Shown here piece by piece: positions 50,079-58,636 of a DNA stretch of 64,000 bases. Source of the DNA: Phycisphaerales bacterium. Its GTDB lineage: Bacteria; Planctomycetota; Phycisphaerae; Phycisphaerales; UBA1924. The DNA is taken from NCBI GenBank assembly GCA_020849615.1, contig JADLFW010000019.1, forward strand, positions 1 to 64,000, in the 5' to 3' direction. The position numbers were made by a program, and so were the translations under genes. The notes beneath the pieces are model-generated. The model made no database searches. It saw nothing but the letters and a program-made list of their open reading frames with translations, and was not told the origin of the DNA. Within the stretch, counting starts at the first letter, position 1. The number at the start of each line of letters is the position of its first letter.

Positions 50079-51275
50079 TCAGGCGTACGACGCGGTGGTG
50101 TTCCGCTTCCGCGGCGCGCGATCGGCGGCGGCCCGCGCGAGGTACCCGCTCTGACGGAAGGCGTCGAGCGGATCACGCGGCAGCCCGCGCGCGGCCCGGT
50201 AGTCGGCGAGGAAGGGGCGCACATCGGCGGCGAACGCATCCTTGAGCGCCCGCTCCGCCATGACGACATCATCCCGGGCCCGGGCCTCGGCCGCGGCGGC
50301 GTGGTCGACGAGCATGGCCCGCGTGAACTGCTCTTGCGCGGCGACGACCGTTTCGAGCATCGCCTCGGTCTTGGGCTTGATGCTCTCGGACTGATCGATC
50401 ATGTACGCGATCGGCAGGTCGCGGCCCATCTCCCGTTCGGCGAGCACGATCTCCTGGAAGACGCGGAAGAACTGGTAGGGGTCGATGGCCCCGACGGTCA
50501 GGTCGTCATCGGCGTACTTGCGGTCGTTGAGGTGAAACCCGCCCAGCATCCCCTCATCGATGAGGAACGCGACGATGTGCTCGATGTTGCACCCCGGCAG
50601 GTGATGCCCGGTGTCGACGAGCACCCTGGCCCGCGGCCCGGCGGCGCGGGCGAAGGCGGCCGCCATCCCCCAGTCGGCGATGTCGGTGTGGTAGAAGGCC
50701 GGCTCGAAGGGCTTGTACTCGACCAGCATCGCCATGCCGGGCGGCAGCGCCGCGTGCACACGGGCCAGCGCCTCGGCGAGCCAGCGTTTGCGCTGGCGAA
50801 TATGACCCTGACCCGGGTAGTTCGTGCCGTCCGCGAACCACAGGCTGAGCACATCCGAACCCGTCCGCTGGGCGAGCCCGATGCTCTCGATGATGTGGTC
50901 GAGGGCCCGCCCGCGCACCGCGGCATCCCGGTTGGTCAGCGACCCGAGCTTGTAGCACTGGTCCTGGAACACATTGGGGTTGATCGAACCGATCCGCAGG
51001 CCCAGCGCGCCGGCGCGGGCCGCCACGGCCGAGGGGTCCGTCCCCGCCGCGAAATCCCACAGCACGTGCAGGGCAACTCGGGGGCAGCACCCGGTCACGC
51101 CGTGCACCGCGGCGGCATCCGCGAGCTTCTCTTCGATGGTCGCCGCCGCCGCATCCTGGAAGAACTTGCCGAACCGGGTGCCCGTGTCGGCGTACCCCCA
51201 CGACGGCGTCTCGAGCTCGAAGCGGTCGAGGCGGCGGCAGAGGTCCTGCTCGGACAGGCCACGGGGCAGTTTCAT
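50079..51275 (-). CDS. rhaI: L-rhamnose isomerase, xylose-isomerase-like (RhaI type)
   Basis: The 398-residue TIM-barrel protein matches the metal-dependent rhamnose isomerases of the Pseudomonas/Bacillus type. Visible are GYADTGTRFGKFFQDAAA, LGSLTNRDAAVRGRALDHIIESIGLAQRTGSDVLSLWFADGTNYPGQG, LVEYKPFEPAFYHTDIADWGMAAAF, VLVDTGHHLPGCNIEHIVA and GFHLNDRKYADDDLTVGAIDPYQFFRVFQEI, which hold the Mn-binding Glu, Asp and His residues. It converts L-rhamnose to L-rhamnulose. It heads the leftward rhaI-rhaB unit, divergent from the aldolase/dehydrogenase. A TATGCT -10 hexamer lies 13 bases upstream of the ATG. Confidence 0.93.
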   Translation of the reverse strand: MKLPRGLSEQDLCRRLDRFELETPSWGYADTGTRFGKFFQDAAAATIEEKLADAAAVHGVTGCCPRVALHVLWDFAAGTDPSAVAARAGALGLRIGSINPNVFQDQCYKLGSLTNRDAAVRGRALDHIIESIGLAQRTGSDVLSLWFADGTNYPGQGHIRQRKRWLAEALARVHAALPPGMAMLVEYKPFEPAFYHTDIADWGMAAAFARAAGPRARVLVDTGHHLPGCNIEHIVAFLIDEGMLGGFHLNDRKYADDDLTVGAIDPYQFFRVFQEIVLAEREMGRDLPIAYMIDQSESIKPKTEAMLETVVAAQEQFTRAMLVDHAAAAEARARDDVVMAERALKDAFAADVRPFLADYRAARGLPRDPLDAFRQSGYLARAAADRAPRKRNTTASYA

Positions 51276-51288
51276 AGGTACGGGCCAG

Positions 51289-51294
51289 CATACC
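51289..51294 (-). promoter_or_regulatory. -10 element TATGCT before rhaI
   Basis: Leftward, TATGCT is the complement of 51289-51294, the same hexamer as for mutA. Thirteen bases separate it from the ATG at 51275, so the transcript would be nearly leaderless. No good -35 element was seen, which could mean an activator is needed. Confidence 0.35.
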
Positions 51295-51429
51295 GCACCG
51301 GGCCCGGCCCCGAGTGCGCGGCGGATGCGGCTAGACTTGCCTTCACGCCGGATCGGACGGCACAAGGAAGCGGAACGGGCGCCGCCGGCGGGGCCCGCAG
51401 ACCCGCACCGCGAGGGGAGATCGGCGAGC

Positions 51430-53634
51430 GTGGCGGAGAACCAGACATTCCGTTTCGTGAACCACCTGTGGGATGATCAGCGGGCCCGGACGATGGACCC
51501 CGTCGCCCGGCTGGTCTACCGCTCCAACCTGCTGGGGCAGGACCAGCGCATCACCAACACCGGCGGCGGCAACACGTCGGCCAAGGTGCGCGAGAAGGAC
51601 CCCCTCACCGGCGAGATGGTCGATGTGCTCTGGGTCAAGGGCTCCGGCGGCGACCTGCGCACCGCCGACAAATCGTTCTTCTCGTCACTCTACCAGGACC
51701 GCCTGCTGGGCCTGCGCGCGACCTACCAGCGGGCCGAGCCGCGCGGGCCCAAGACGCCGATCGAAGATGAGATGGTCAGCATGTACGGCCACTGCACCTT
51801 CAACCTCAACCCCCGCGCCTCATCCATCGACACCCCCCTGCACGCCTTCGTCCCTCACCGCCACGTCGACCACACCCACCCCAACGCGGTCATCTCGGTC
51901 GCCGCCTCGCGCAGCGGGCCGGAACTGACCCGGGCCATCTACGGCGATGAGGTCATCTGGCTCCCCTGGCAGCGCCCCGGCTTCGATCTCGGCCTGCGCC
52001 TCGCCGAGGTCTGCCGCCAGCACCCGGGCGCCAAGGGCGCCATCCTCGGCCAGCACGGGCTCATCAACTGGGCCGATGACGACCGCGCCTGCTACGACCT
52101 TTCGCTCCGCCTCATCGAGAAGGCCGCCGCGTACATCGCCGCCCACGACCGCGGTGAACAGACCTTCGGCGGCGCCGCCCACCGGGCGCTCCCGCCCGAT
52201 GAGCGCCGGGCCGTGCTCACCCAGTTTCTTCCGTGGCTGCGCGGGCGGCTCGTCGCCGGAGGCACAGGCAACTGGCCGCGGCAGATCGCCACCATCCAGG
52301 ATGACGAGGCCATCCTGCGGTTCGTGAACAGCCGTGATGCGGTCCGGCTTGCCGAGCTGGGCACTTCCTGCCCGGACCACTTCCTGCGCACCAAGATCAA
52401 GCCGATGCTGGTTGACTGGTCCCCCGAGGCGGGGGACATCGCCGGGCTCAAATCGCGCCTCGACGCCGAGCTGGCCCGGTACCGCGAGGATTACGCCGCG
52501 TACTACGCGCGCTGCCGCCGCTCCGATTCGCCCGCGATGCGCAACCCCAACCCCTCCGTGATCCTCATCCCCGGCGTCGGCATGATCGCGTGGGGCAAGA
52601 ACAAGAGCGAATCGCGGGTCACCGCCGAGTTCTACACCTGCGCGGTGGAGGTGATGCGCGGCGCCGAGGCCATCGGCGAGTACGTCGCGCTCCCGCAGCA
52701 GGAGGCCTTCGACATCGAGTACTGGCTGCTCGAAGAAGCCAAGCTCCGCCGCATGCCCCCCGAGCGCGAACTCGCCGGGCAGGTCGCGGTCGTGGTCGGT
52801 GCCGCCGGCGGCATCGGCCGGGCCGTCGCCAAGCGATGCGCATCCGAGGGCGCCCACATCGCGTGCATCGACTTGGACCAGGTCGGCGCCCGCACCACCG
52901 CCGAGGCCGTCGTGGCCCGGCAGGGCGCCGGCATCGGAGTCGCCGGGAGCGGGATCAGCTCTTGCGGGCCCGCCATCGGCCTCGCCGCCGATCTCACCGA
53001 CCGGGCCAGCATCCGGGCCGCCCTCGACCAGGCCATCCTGGCCTACGGCGGCGTGGACAGCGTCGTCATCACCGCGGGTGTGTTCGTGCCGCCCGACACC
53101 TCCGGGCGCATCGCCGATGGAAGCTGGGCCCGCACCTTTGCGGTCAACGTCACCGGCGCGTACCTGGTGGCGGATGAATCGGCCCGGATCTGGCGCGAGC
53201 AGGGCCTGCCCGCGAGCCTGGTGCTGACGACCAGTGTGAACGCGGTTGTGGCGAAGAAAGGCAGCCTCGCGTACGACACGAGCAAGGCGGCGGCGAACCA
53301 CCTCGTCCGCGAGCTCGCCGTCGAGCTCGCCCCGCTGGTCCGCGTCAACGGCGTGGCGCCGGCGACCGTCATCGAGGGCAGCTCGATGTTCCCGCGCGAG
53401 CGCGTCATCGCCTCGCTGGCCAAGTACGGCATCGCCTTCACGCAAGAGGAATCGACCGACAGCCTCATCGCCAAGCTCGGCTCGTTCTACGCGGCCCGGA
53501 CGCTCCTCAAGAAGGCTATCACGCCCGAGGATCAGGCCGAGGCCGCGTTCCTCCTCGTGAGCGGACGGCTCGCCAAGACCACGGGCCAGACGATCAGCGT
53601 GGATGCCGGGCTCGCCGATGCGTTCCTGCGATAA
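51430..53634 (+). CDS. rhaEW: Bifunctional rhamnulose-1-phosphate aldolase / short-chain alcohol dehydrogenase
   Basis: Residues 1 to about 430 are a class II aldolase domain: ITNTGGGNTSAKV, WVKGSGGDLRTADKSFFSSLYQDR and the zinc-site HVDHTHPNAV (His148, His150), plus GQHGLINWADDDRACYD. Residues 450-734 are an NAD-dependent short-chain dehydrogenase with GAAGGIG (457-463), the active-site NAVVAKKGSLAYDTSKAAANH (Tyr and Lys) and the end TTGQTISVDAGLADAFLR. The fusion cleaves rhamnulose-1-phosphate to DHAP and L-lactaldehyde and oxidises the latter to lactate. GTG at 51430 was chosen. Directly followed by lutABC. Confidence 0.93.
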   Translation: MAENQTFRFVNHLWDDQRARTMDPVARLVYRSNLLGQDQRITNTGGGNTSAKVREKDPLTGEMVDVLWVKGSGGDLRTADKSFFSSLYQDRLLGLRATYQRAEPRGPKTPIEDEMVSMYGHCTFNLNPRASSIDTPLHAFVPHRHVDHTHPNAVISVAASRSGPELTRAIYGDEVIWLPWQRPGFDLGLRLAEVCRQHPGAKGAILGQHGLINWADDDRACYDLSLRLIEKAAAYIAAHDRGEQTFGGAAHRALPPDERRAVLTQFLPWLRGRLVAGGTGNWPRQIATIQDDEAILRFVNSRDAVRLAELGTSCPDHFLRTKIKPMLVDWSPEAGDIAGLKSRLDAELARYREDYAAYYARCRRSDSPAMRNPNPSVILIPGVGMIAWGKNKSESRVTAEFYTCAVEVMRGAEAIGEYVALPQQEAFDIEYWLLEEAKLRRMPPERELAGQVAVVVGAAGGIGRAVAKRCASEGAHIACIDLDQVGARTTAEAVVARQGAGIGVAGSGISSCGPAIGLAADLTDRASIRAALDQAILAYGGVDSVVITAGVFVPPDTSGRIADGSWARTFAVNVTGAYLVADESARIWREQGLPASLVLTTSVNAVVAKKGSLAYDTSKAAANHLVRELAVELAPLVRVNGVAPATVIEGSSMFPRERVIASLAKYGIAFTQEESTDSLIAKLGSFYAARTLLKKAITPEDQAEAAFLLVSGRLAKTTGQTISVDAGLADAFLR

Positions 53635-53649
53635 AGAGGATGAGCCGCG

Positions 53650-54417
53650 TTGCGAGTCTCCCTGTTCATCACCTGCCTGGGCGATTCGTACTTCCCGCGG
53701 GCCGGGATCGCGGCGGTCAAGGTGCTCGAGCGGCTCGGCTGCGCTGTCGATTTCCCCGCGGGCCAGACCTGCTGCGGCCAGCCCATGCACAACAACGGGT
53801 TCGCGCCCGAGGCCCGCGCCCTGGCGGCCCGGATGATCCGCATCTTCGCCGCCAGCGAGCACATCGTGACCGTTTCGGGCTCGTGCGCTTCGATGGTCCG
53901 CGAGCACTACCCCGCCATCCTCGCCGACAGCCCCGACGCCGCCGCGGCCCGCGCCCTCGCCGAGAAGACCTTCGAGTTCGGCGAGTTCCTGGTCAATGTG
54001 CTGAAGGTCGACCTTGCGGCGCTGGGTGTGCGCTGGACGGGCCGGGCCACCTATCACTACTCCTGCCACCTCCGCGGCATCGGCGTCACCACCGAGACGC
54101 CCCGCCTCCTCCGCCAGATCGAAGGCCTGGAGCTGACGCCGCTGGAGAACCCCGAGCAGTGCTGCGGATTCGGCGGCACGTTCTCCACCAAGTACGACCA
54201 GATCTCCGCCGCGATGGCCCGCGACAAGGCCGCCGCCATCCGGGCCAGCGGCGCCGGCACGGTCGTCAGCAGCGAGCCGGGCTGCACCATGAACATCGCC
54301 GGCGCGTGCCGCCGCGCGGGCCACGCGGTCGATTTCAAAAGCCTCCCAGAGATCATCGCGGAAGGCATGGGCCTGCTCGAGCCCGGGCCGCCGCGCGCCG
54401 GCGAGGCCCGGCCATGA
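53650..54417 (+). CDS. lutA: L-lactate oxidation protein LutA (CCG-domain iron-sulfur protein)
   Basis: The 255-residue protein has two Cys-Cys-Gly heterodisulfide-reductase-type repeats: AGQTCCGQPMHNNGF and EQCCGFGGTFSTKYDQIS, plus VSGSCASMVREHYP and SEPGCTMNIAG. It forms, with LutB and LutC, the three-part L-lactate dehydrogenase that passes electrons to the respiratory chain. The start is a TTG at 53650, 15 bases after the aldolase stop, with AGAGGATG upstream. It overlaps lutB by 4 bases. Confidence 0.93.
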   Translation: MRVSLFITCLGDSYFPRAGIAAVKVLERLGCAVDFPAGQTCCGQPMHNNGFAPEARALAARMIRIFAASEHIVTVSGSCASMVREHYPAILADSPDAAAARALAEKTFEFGEFLVNVLKVDLAALGVRWTGRATYHYSCHLRGIGVTTETPRLLRQIEGLELTPLENPEQCCGFGGTFSTKYDQISAAMARDKAAAIRASGAGTVVSSEPGCTMNIAGACRRAGHAVDFKSLPEIIAEGMGLLEPGPPRAGEARP

Positions 54418-55904
54418 CCACCGACTCCGAAGCCGCAAGCCCCCTCGACGTCGAACTTCCCTTCGACCTCCGCCCCCGCGCGGCCAAGGCGGTCCGCGAC
54501 ATCCAGCTCCAGCAGTTCATCGGCGCGGCGACGATCGGCAAGGACCGCGGACGACGGGCCGCGTTCGCCGACACCTTCGGCGACCGCTACGACAGTCTCC
54601 GAACACTCGCCGGATCCATCAAGCAGCACACCCTCGACCACCTCGACCGCTATCTCGAAGAGTTCATCGACAACGCGATCGCCGCGGGAGTCCACGTTCA
54701 CTACGCCGTCGATGCGGACGCCGCCAACGCCATCTGCCTCGAGATCGCCCACCGCAACGGCTGCCGGCTGTGCGTCAAGAGCAAATCCATGGTCACCGAG
54801 GAGACGCGCCTCGTCCCTGCGCTCGAGGCCGCCGGGATCGAGACCATCGAGACCGACCTGGGCGAGTTCATCATCCAGCTCGACCACGATGCCCCCTCCC
54901 ACATCGTCACGCCGATGATCCACAAGGACCGCACCTCCGTCGGCCGGGCCTTCACCCGCGAGCTCGGCGTCCCCTACACCGACGACCCGGCCCGCCTCGC
55001 CGAGATAGCCCGCGAGCACCTCCGCGGCAAGTACCGCGCCGCCGACCTGGGCATCAGCGGCGCCAACTTCCTCATCGCCCGGACCGGCTCGATCGTGCTG
55101 TGCACCAACGAGGGCAACGGCCGCTTCTGCACCAGCGCGCCCCGCATCCATATCGCCTTCGCAGGCATCGAGAAACTCATCCCCGCCATGGACCACCTGC
55201 CGGTCCTGCTCAAGGTCCTGGCCCGCAGCAGCACCGCCCAGCCGCTCACCTGCTACACGCACATCATCACCGGCCCGCGCCGCCCCGATGAGCACGACGG
55301 GCCCGAGCAGCTGCACCTCATCCTGCTCGACAACGGCCGCACCGACCTCCTCCGCGAACCAACCCGCGAACTCCTGCGCTGCATCCGCTGCGGCGCCTGC
55401 CTCAACGCCTGCCCGGTCTATCGCAAGATCGGCGGCCACAGCTACGGCTCGGTGTACTCCGGGCCGATCGGCGCCGCCATCACGCCGCACCTGCTGGGCC
55501 CGGCCAACTACCCAGACCTCCCCCACGCCTCCTCGCTCTGCGGCGCCTGCTTCGAAGCCTGCCCCGTCAAGATCGACCTTCCGCGCCAGCTCATCCAGCT
55601 CCGCAAGCTCATGGTCGAGCAGCGCATCTCCGGATCCTGGGAACGCGCCGCCTTCCGCCTCTGGGCGTGGTCACTGCGCCGGGCCTGGACCTACCGCACT
55701 GCCTCATCCATCCAGCGCATCGCCCTCCGCCTCCTCGCCGCGCTCGACGGCACGCCGGGCCGGGGCGATCCCTACTCCTCGCGCGGCTGGCTCTCGCGCG
55801 GGCCCGGCATGCTCTCCCGCTGGACTCGCGAGCGCGATTTCCCAACGCCCACCCGCCGCTGCTTCCGGGCCTGGTGGCGCGATCACAGGGGAGGCCCGGC
55901 ATGA
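54414..55904 (+). CDS. lutB: L-lactate oxidation protein LutB (iron-sulfur protein)
   Basis: The 496-residue protein has the LUD-type N-terminal domain (KSKSMVTEETRLVPALEAAGIETIETDLGEFIIQLDHDAPSHIVTPMIHKDR) and, in the C-terminal third, two cluster motifs: CIRCGACLNACPVYRKIGGH and CGACFEACPVKIDLP. The C-terminal 100 residues are helical and Arg-rich. It binds two [4Fe-4S] clusters and carries electrons in L-lactate oxidation. ATGA overlaps with lutA and lutC on both sides indicate strict co-translation. Confidence 0.93.
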   Translation: MTTDSEAASPLDVELPFDLRPRAAKAVRDIQLQQFIGAATIGKDRGRRAAFADTFGDRYDSLRTLAGSIKQHTLDHLDRYLEEFIDNAIAAGVHVHYAVDADAANAICLEIAHRNGCRLCVKSKSMVTEETRLVPALEAAGIETIETDLGEFIIQLDHDAPSHIVTPMIHKDRTSVGRAFTRELGVPYTDDPARLAEIAREHLRGKYRAADLGISGANFLIARTGSIVLCTNEGNGRFCTSAPRIHIAFAGIEKLIPAMDHLPVLLKVLARSSTAQPLTCYTHIITGPRRPDEHDGPEQLHLILLDNGRTDLLREPTRELLRCIRCGACLNACPVYRKIGGHSYGSVYSGPIGAAITPHLLGPANYPDLPHASSLCGACFEACPVKIDLPRQLIQLRKLMVEQRISGSWERAAFRLWAWSLRRAWTYRTASSIQRIALRLLAALDGTPGRGDPYSSRGWLSRGPGMLSRWTRERDFPTPTRRCFRAWWRDHRGGPA

Positions 55905-56602
55905 ACGATGCGCCCTTCCCCGGAACCGACCGCGCCTCCTTCATCGCCCGTGTCTCGGCCCGGCTGGGCCGCGGCCCGGCAGCCATCCCCCCCGCCCCCA
56001 CCCCCACCCCCACCCCCAATGCTGACCAGTCCACCGTGCGCCTCATCGCCCCGGATGCGGACCTCACCGCAACCTTCGCCGCCCGCGCCGCCGCGGCCGG
56101 GATGATCGTGCACCGGGCCACAGCGCTCAGCGCCGCCAACCGCGTGCTCCGGCTCCTCAACGAGCTCGGCGTGCGCCGCATCGCCGTCGCCGATGTGCCG
56201 TTCCTGAAGGAAATCACCGTCCGTCTCGGCGGGCCTGAGTACGCCGCACAAGGCATCGAACTCGTCCCCTGGCGCGACGGGCCGGGCCTCGATCCCCTCT
56301 ACTCCGCCGATGCCGGCATCACGGATGTTCAAGTCGCGATCGCCGAGACCGGGACGCTGCTCTGCGCATCCGGGCCCGGCCGGGGCCGCGGGCTCAGCCT
56401 CGTCCCGCCCGTTCACATCGCCATCGTGCGCGAGTCCGATGTGATCGCCGACCTCGTGGACTTCCGGCCCGACCCCGCAGCGCTGCCCAGCAGCCTCGTG
56501 CTCATCACAGGCCCGAGCAAGACGGCCGACATCGAGGGCATCCTCATCACCGGGGTCCACGGCCCGCGCGCCGTGCACATCGTGCTGATCGATGACCTGT
56601 AG
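55901..56602 (+). CDS. lutC: L-lactate oxidation protein LutC
   Basis: The 233-residue LUD-domain protein shows ITDVQVAIAETGTLLCASGPGRGRGLSLVPPVHIAIVRESDVIADL and ITGPSKTADIEGILITGVHGP, the signature strands of the family. The N-terminal linker (PAPTPTPTPN) arises from CCCCCA repeats at 55988-56017. It completes the lactate dehydrogenase complex LutABC. The stop is 10 bases from the end of the convergent rhamnose-binding protein gene, so the two operons meet tail to tail. Confidence 0.92.
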   Translation: MNDAPFPGTDRASFIARVSARLGRGPAAIPPAPTPTPTPNADQSTVRLIAPDADLTATFAARAAAAGMIVHRATALSAANRVLRLLNELGVRRIAVADVPFLKEITVRLGGPEYAAQGIELVPWRDGPGLDPLYSADAGITDVQVAIAETGTLLCASGPGRGRGLSLVPPVHIAIVRESDVIADLVDFRPDPAALPSSLVLITGPSKTADIEGILITGVHGPRAVHIVLIDDL

Positions 56603-56612
56603 GCGGGCGGAA

Positions 56613-57653
56613 TCAGAAATCGAAATCGTCGATGTTGTCCTTGGTGAACACGAGGATCTGGCCCAGCAGGATCTGGTCGCCCTCGATCTTCTTCGTGCCC
56701 AGCCGCCCCGCATCCAGCTCGTGGTCCCCGGCCTTCAGCGTGCCCGATGCGAGCGCCGCCGCGGCCCGCACCGTCAGGTACCCCAGGTCGCCCGTGTTCC
56801 ACAGGACGACCGACCTGACGGTGCCGTCGTGCACGTACGCCTTCATGTCGTTGGGCGTGGCGAGGCCTGTCACCAGCACCGCGCCGCTCCTGCCGGACTG
56901 CTTGACGGCCTCCGCCGCCCCGGGGAACGCGACCGAGCTGATCCCGAAGATGCCCTTGAGCTTGGGGTGCGCCTTCAGCAGGTCCTGCGTGACCTGGAAG
57001 GCGAGGCGCTGATCCTCGTTGGAGGGCTTCACCGCCACCAGCGTCAGCTTCGGGTACTTCCCGAGCCGCTCCTTCATGTGCTTGATCCACTCGTTCTGGT
57101 TCGCGGCCGTCAGCGTCGCCGTGATGATCGCGACTTCGCCCTCCGGCTCCGCCCCGCCGATGTCCTTCGCCATCGTGTCCACCAGCGCATAACCGATGTC
57201 CCGGCCCGTCGCCTGGTTCACCATGAACTCGCGGGCGTCCGGCGCGGCGTCGGCATCCCACGTGATGATGTGCACACCTTTCTGCCGGGCCTTCTTCATC
57301 GCCTGCCCCAGCACCTCCGGGTCGTTGGGCGACACCGCGATCACATCGACCTTCTGCAGGGCCCAGCGGTCGACCATCCCCGCGGCCTTCTCCGGCGAAC
57401 CGTCCGTCGGCCCGTCGTAGATGAGTTCGACGTTGCCGAGCTCCTTCGCCGCTTCCTCAGCGCCCTTGGCGCAGGTGGTGAAGTACGGCAACCCCTTTTT
57501 CTTGGGCAACAGGCAGATCGTGATCTTCTTCGCCGCGGTCTCGGCCCGCGCACCTTCGTGCCCGGACACACCCCCCGCGACCGCCGCGGCCGTGATGGCC
57601 ACCGCCGCGATCACCCCCAGCGCCGCACACCACACACCAGCGGACGACTTCAT
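56613..57653 (-). CDS. rhaS: Rhamnose-type ABC importer, substrate-binding protein
   Basis: The 346-residue product has a signal peptide (GVIAAVAITAAAVAGGVSGH) and the ribose-binding fold of CUT2 importers: ITICLLPKKKGLPYFTTCAKGAEEAAKELGNVELIYDGPTDGSPEKAAGMVDRW, then VISVSPNDPEVLGQAMKKARQKGVHIITWDADA-type motifs. It should capture sugar in the periplasm; rhamnose is inferred from the rha genes. The ATG at 57653 has GGAG upstream; an earlier ATG overlaps the permease stop. The gene is last in its operon. Confidence 0.85.
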   Translation of the reverse strand: MKSSAGVWCAALGVIAAVAITAAAVAGGVSGHEGARAETAAKKITICLLPKKKGLPYFTTCAKGAEEAAKELGNVELIYDGPTDGSPEKAAGMVDRWALQKVDVIAVSPNDPEVLGQAMKKARQKGVHIITWDADAAPDAREFMVNQATGRDIGYALVDTMAKDIGGAEPEGEVAIITATLTAANQNEWIKHMKERLGKYPKLTLVAVKPSNEDQRLAFQVTQDLLKAHPKLKGIFGISSVAFPGAAEAVKQSGRSGAVLVTGLATPNDMKAYVHDGTVRSVVLWNTGDLGYLTVRAAAALASGTLKAGDHELDAGRLGTKKIEGDQILLGQILVFTKDNIDDFDF

Positions 57654-57691
57654 TCGCGGCTTCTCCGACGCCGGGCCATACCGGGCCCGCA

Positions 57692-58636
57692 TCAGGCCCG
57701 GCGGCGCGAGGCGAGGTTGTTGAGCAGGACCGACCCGACCAGGATGACACCGATGACGATCAGGATAAGTTCATCGCGCCGCCAGTGCCAGCCGACCAGC
57801 TCCCGCAGCTCGTGGATCAGCGCCACGCCCAGCACCGTCCCCGTGATCGTCCCCCGGCCGCCGAAGATGCTGACCCCGCCCAGCACCACCGCCGTGATCA
57901 CCTCCAGCTCGATCCCCGCCCCGATGTCCGCCTTCGCCGTATTCCGCCGCGCCGCGAACACAACCCCCGCCAGCCCCGCCGCCATCCCCGACAGCGTGTA
58001 CAGCCCGAACTGCACCCGCCCCACCGGCACACCGCAGTGCCGGGCCGCCAGCTCATTGCCCCCGATGGTGTACACCCAGTGCCCCGCCACCGTCCTCGAG
58101 AGCACAACCCCCGCGACCATCACGGCGACGATCAAGACAAGCACCGGCACGGGAACCCCCAGCACAGTCCCGGCGCCGATCCACTGGAAGCCCTCGGGAA
58201 AGCCGGAGACGGGCCGCCCGAGGCTTATCCCCTCGGCCAGCCCGCGGTACGCCGCCAGCGTCGCCAGCGTCACGATGAGCGGGTGGATCCGCACCGCCGA
58301 CACGAAGATGCCGTTCACAGCCCCCGCCGCCGCGCCGACAGACACCGCCGCGGCGCTCGCCAGCCACAGCGGCGTGCCCGCCTGGTGCAGCAGCCCCAGG
58401 GTCACCGACGCGAGCGCCATCGTTGAGCCCGCCGAGAGGTCGATCCCCCCCGCGATGATGATGAAGGTCATGGGCAGCGCGAGCAGCGCCAGCTCGAACG
58501 CGTGCGTCGAGAGCTCCAGCTGCGCCCCGACCGAGATGAACCCCGGCTCGAGCCACGCCGCCAGCACCATCACGAGAATCAGCAGGAGCGCGATGACCCC
58601 CTCGTGCAGCATGGACTTCGCGGCCGGCGCCCTCAC
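57692..58636 (-). CDS. rhaQ: Rhamnose-type ABC importer, permease 2
   Basis: The 314-residue inner-membrane protein has about nine hydrophobic spans and the CUT2 permease signatures TFIIIAGGIDLSAGSTMALASV, ALATLAAYRGLAEGISLG-like and ARHCGVPVGRVQFGLYTLSGMAAGLAGVV, then GGVSIFGGRGTITGTVLG. It is one half of the translocation channel. The GTG overlaps the stop of the other permease (GTGA) and the stop overlaps an ATG of the binding protein gene. Which permease is P and which Q is arbitrary here. Confidence 0.85.
   Translation of the reverse strand: MRAPAAKSMLHEGVIALLLILVMVLAAWLEPGFISVGAQLELSTHAFELALLALPMTFIIIAGGIDLSAGSTMALASVTLGLLHQAGTPLWLASAAAVSVGAAAGAVNGIFVSAVRIHPLIVTLATLAAYRGLAEGISLGRPVSGFPEGFQWIGAGTVLGVPVPVLVLIVAVMVAGVVLSRTVAGHWVYTIGGNELAARHCGVPVGRVQFGLYTLSGMAAGLAGVVFAARRNTAKADIGAGIELEVITAVVLGGVSIFGGRGTITGTVLGVALIHELRELVGWHWRRDELILIVIGVILVGSVLLNNLASRRRA

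Noticed and set aside
51820-54438. Long leftward open frame opposite rhaEW and lutA
   Set aside because: Composition is typical of a shadow frame; the + strand genes carry complete family motifs.
55988-56017. CCCCCA hexamer repeats at the lutC start
   Set aside because: They encode a Pro-Thr linker within the gene; simple low-complexity coding sequence rather than a regulatory element.
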